Shown: positions 7,301 through 8,536 of the stretch, one piece after another
Position numbering within the stretch: position 1 is the stretch's first letter
Layout of the letters: each line of letters opens with the position of its first letter
Source of the DNA: an uncultured Fretibacterium sp.
Lineage (GTDB): Bacteria; Synergistota; Synergistia; Synergistales; Aminobacteriaceae
Reading direction: 5' to 3'
Assembly: GCF_938040765.1 (NCBI RefSeq)
Contig: NZ_CALIAA010000274.1
Location: 1 to 8,536 of the forward strand
DNA length: 8,536 nt
The notes under the pieces: model-generated
Told to the model about the DNA's origin: nothing
The model's database searches: none
The model's input: the letters and a program-made list of their open reading frames with translations, nothing else
Program-made: the position numbers and the translations under genes

Positions 7301-7858
7301 TTACTTTATCATGGACAGTTTGAGATTCCGATCGAAAAAGAGCGTGGCCAACCGTCGCCGCCCCTTCATCAGAGAATAGGAATAGGGGGTGTCAATGGCC
7401 GTCGCCACATAGCGCGCACGCAATATGAGATTGTACCCCGCGTGGTCGGCTATCGCGAAAATTTTGTCCAGCGAAAGCCCCAGCTGAGGCTCGCCGATCA
7501 GAGGATCCAACGGGTCTCCGGAGAAGACGACCCGCCCCGAAGGCGCGGGAGCCGGTACACCATCCACCCCCAAAGCGGGAACCGTTTCGCCCGGAGCCTT
7601 CGCGCCGGCGGGCCCCGCAGGGGCCTCCGCAGACGAACGGGCTCTTTTAGGCCTGGCAAGAGATTTCAACTCCACCACCGGTCCACCGCTCCCCGAACCA
7701 GAGGATCCCGCCTCCGGGGTTCCCTTGGGGGCCGCAGGGGGCTCGGGGTTGAGCGGGCGGATCGCCGCATCCGCACTCCACCGGCTGCCAAAAATACAAC
7801 CCCCTACCGACAACACACCACAAATCAGCAACACAGCGATCTTTTTTGAAGACATCAT
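7301..7858 (-). CDS. Putative lipoprotein or secreted protein, Pro/Ala/Gly-rich
   Basis: I do not recognise this 185-aa protein. It has a clear export signal: KK at positions 5-6, a hydrophobic core (about 7-20), then VGGC with C21 as possible lipidated cysteine. The lipobox is imperfect (G at -2), and signal peptidase I cleavage after SADAA (about residue 32) is the alternative. Residues 34-108 are a low-complexity Pro/Ala/Gly/Ser linker with a basic patch (KSLARPKRARSS). Residues 109-185 look folded (VVFSGDPLDPLIGEPQLGLSLD, then ADHAGYNLILRARYVATAID) and end in a basic beta-like segment. This suggests an envelope protein with a tethered C-terminal domain. The start was set at ATG 7858, 8 nt after GGAGG, rather than the longer frame to 7906. 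It lies 58 nt downstream of the rpoD stop, with no terminator between, so cotranscription with rpoD is likely. Confidence 0.7.
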   Translation of the reverse strand: MMSSKKIAVLLICGVLSVGGCIFGSRWSADAAIRPLNPEPPAAPKGTPEAGSSGSGSGGPVVELKSLARPKRARSSAEAPAGPAGAKAPGETVPALGVDGVPAPAPSGRVVFSGDPLDPLIGEPQLGLSLDKIFAIADHAGYNLILRARYVATAIDTPYSYSLMKGRRRLATLFFDRNLKLSMIK

Positions 7859-7866
7859 ACAGACAA

Positions 7867-7871
7867 CCTCC
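7867..7871 (-). promoter_or_regulatory. Ribosome binding site fixing the ATG start at 7858
   Basis: GGAGG on the minus strand, 8 nt before ATG 7858 (a second ATG follows at once at 7855). It shows that the signal peptide begins MMSSKK rather than at the start further upstream. Confidence 0.75.
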
Positions 7872-7916
7872 CCAAAAATTTGAATGACGACGAAAAAGGT
7901 GCGCACAAAATCGACA

Positions 7917-8153
7917 TCAATCCAAAAAATCCTTGAGTTTGCGACTGGGCTGACGAAGCTTCCTCAAAGCCTTGGCCTCGATCTGCCGGATCCGCTCCCG
8001 GGTCACGTTGAACTTGCGCCCGACCTCCTCCAGGGTGTAGGAATGTCCGTCCTCCAGGCCAAAACGATAATGAAGCACCTCCCGCTCCCGGCTGGACAGC
8101 GTAGCCAACATCTCCTCGATCTGTTCGTGAAGCAGATGGCCCGCCGCAGCCTC
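7917..8153 (-). CDS. rpoD: Sigma factor RpoD, C-terminal region 4 only (5' truncated)
   Basis: The last 78 or so residues of the primary sigma factor, which directs RNA polymerase to -10/-35 promoters. Region 4.1 is represented by HEQIEEMLATLSSREREVL and the RFGLEDGHSYTLEEVG segment. Region 4.2, the helix-turn-helix that contacts the -35 element, is YTLEEVGRKFNVTRERIRQI, followed by EAKALRKLR and the usual short tail ending LKDFLD. The match to RpoD is strong and continues upstream to about EAAAGHLL (GAG at 8151-8153), where it stops: further upstream this frame is unlike any sigma factor, and the NRPS reading takes over in a different frame. Regions 1-3 are therefore missing. Either this is a chimeric assembly joint or the gene is broken here; a working copy must exist elsewhere in the genome. 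Confidence 0.9.
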   Translation of the reverse strand, partial: EAAAGHLLHEQIEEMLATLSSREREVLHYRFGLEDGHSYTLEEVGRKFNVTRERIRQIEAKALRKLRQPSRKLKDFLD

Positions 8154-8161
8154 GTAGCCAT
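8141..8161. other. Joint between NRPS and rpoD sequence
   Basis: The NRPS frame keeps its carrier-domain core (LGGDSLMATRL) down to about 8147 and then turns into meaningless sequence ending at 8003. The RpoD frame, shifted by one base, makes sense only from about 8153 downwards. The two homologies thus meet or overlap within about 20 bases. No inverted repeat, transposase or target duplication is visible. This fits an assembler joining unrelated sequences over a short shared stretch, or an illegitimate recombination. Confidence 0.8.
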
Positions 8162-8536
8162 GAGGGAGTCGCCGCCCAGCCGGAAGTAATCGGAGTCGGC
8201 GCTCGCGCTCGTCTCCAGCAGTTCGTCCCAGATCTCGGCAAGCCGCCGTTCGGTGGCAGACAGGGCGGTGACGGCGGAGATGGGAGCCGCCGGGGAGCCG
8301 TCGTCGTCGGCCTCCTCGGGGATCAAGCCCGCCAGTGCCTCGCGGTCGACCTTCCCGTTCCCGGTGAGCGGGAAATGTGAGATCTCCATAATCCGCTTCG
8401 GGATCATGTACTCGGGCAGCCTGGCGGACAGCAGTCCGGCGGCCCGGTCGTACTCGGCCGCGGGCAGCGGCTCGGGCTCGTCGCCGCCCGCCCTCGCGGC
8501 CACGACGAGCACCATGGAATCCGTGACCTCAACGCG
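8147..8536 (-). CDS. NRPS fragment: end of adenylation domain plus start of carrier domain
   Basis: Partial at both ends: open at the right edge of the window and cut at the rpoD joint. About 130 residues are visible. LPEYMIPKRI and PLTGNGKVDREAL belong to the C-terminal subdomain of an adenylation domain; NGKVDR is the A10 motif with the catalytic lysine. After a short linker, ATERRLAEIWDELL opens a peptidyl-carrier domain, and DSDYFRLGGDSLMATRL holds the serine that takes the 4'-phosphopantetheine arm. Such modules activate an amino acid and load it onto the carrier for peptide assembly; the substrate-specifying residues are outside the window. The frame runs on past the joint to a stop at 8003, but that tail is not NRPS-like. 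The fragment appears more GC-rich than the rest, which suits a foreign or misjoined source. Confidence 0.88.

Noticed and set aside
7859..7916. Terminator after rpoD based on GTGCGCAC followed by a T run on the minus strand
   Set aside because: The palindrome leaves no room for a loop, so it cannot form a stable terminator hairpin.
8003..8146. Continuation of the NRPS frame past the carrier core
   Set aside because: The residues after LMATRL are rich in Arg, Cys and Trp and unlike a carrier domain; the same DNA encodes the strongly conserved RpoD region 4 in another frame.

Overview
The window is gene-dense, GC-rich bacterial DNA with short intergenic gaps and strong GGAGG-type ribosome binding sites. 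The housekeeping genes look like those of an anaerobic Gram-negative lineage. I lean towards Synergistota from the overall character of the RpoD tail, MetRS and neighbours, but this is an impression and no search was possible.

Layout: positions 1-226 are an A/C-rich, strikingly G-poor stretch without a convincing gene, ending in a perfect TATAAT box. One plus-strand gene follows (GTG at 300 to 1556), a conserved-looking soluble protein of 418 aa that I do not recognise. It converges on a set of minus-strand genes that fills almost all the rest. In transcription order (right to left) these are: the 3' end of rpoD (sigma region 4), a small putative lipoprotein or secreted protein, an MFS transporter of the fosmidomycin-resistance (Fsr) type, a 181-aa protein with an XRE-like helical domain, methionyl-tRNA synthetase (metG) with a C-terminal tRNA-binding domain, a DUF2157 polytopic membrane protein, and a GDYXXLXY membrane-anchored protein. 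A strong 12-bp hairpin at 1582-1612, with a T-run on the minus strand, ends the series. XRE-like protein, metG, DUF2157 and GDYXXLXY are very tightly packed (gaps of 34 and 13 nt, then a 4-nt ATGA overlap), so they probably form one operon. A weaker candidate terminator lies between the lipoprotein gene and the transporter.

The right end (about 8150-8536) is abnormal. It encodes the C-terminal part of a nonribosomal peptide synthetase adenylation domain plus the start of a carrier domain. Within about 20 bases this changes, with a reading-frame shift, into the rpoD C-terminal region. Neither gene is complete across the joint. The simplest reading is a chimeric assembly joint or a recombination endpoint, so the NRPS fragment should not be assumed to come from the same locus or organism as the rest.

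I see no CRISPR array, tRNA, rRNA, insertion sequence or phage gene. I did not find a clear multi-gene novel system. The best leads are the unrecognised 418-aa protein, the XRE-like protein paired with metG, and the NRPS/rpoD joint.
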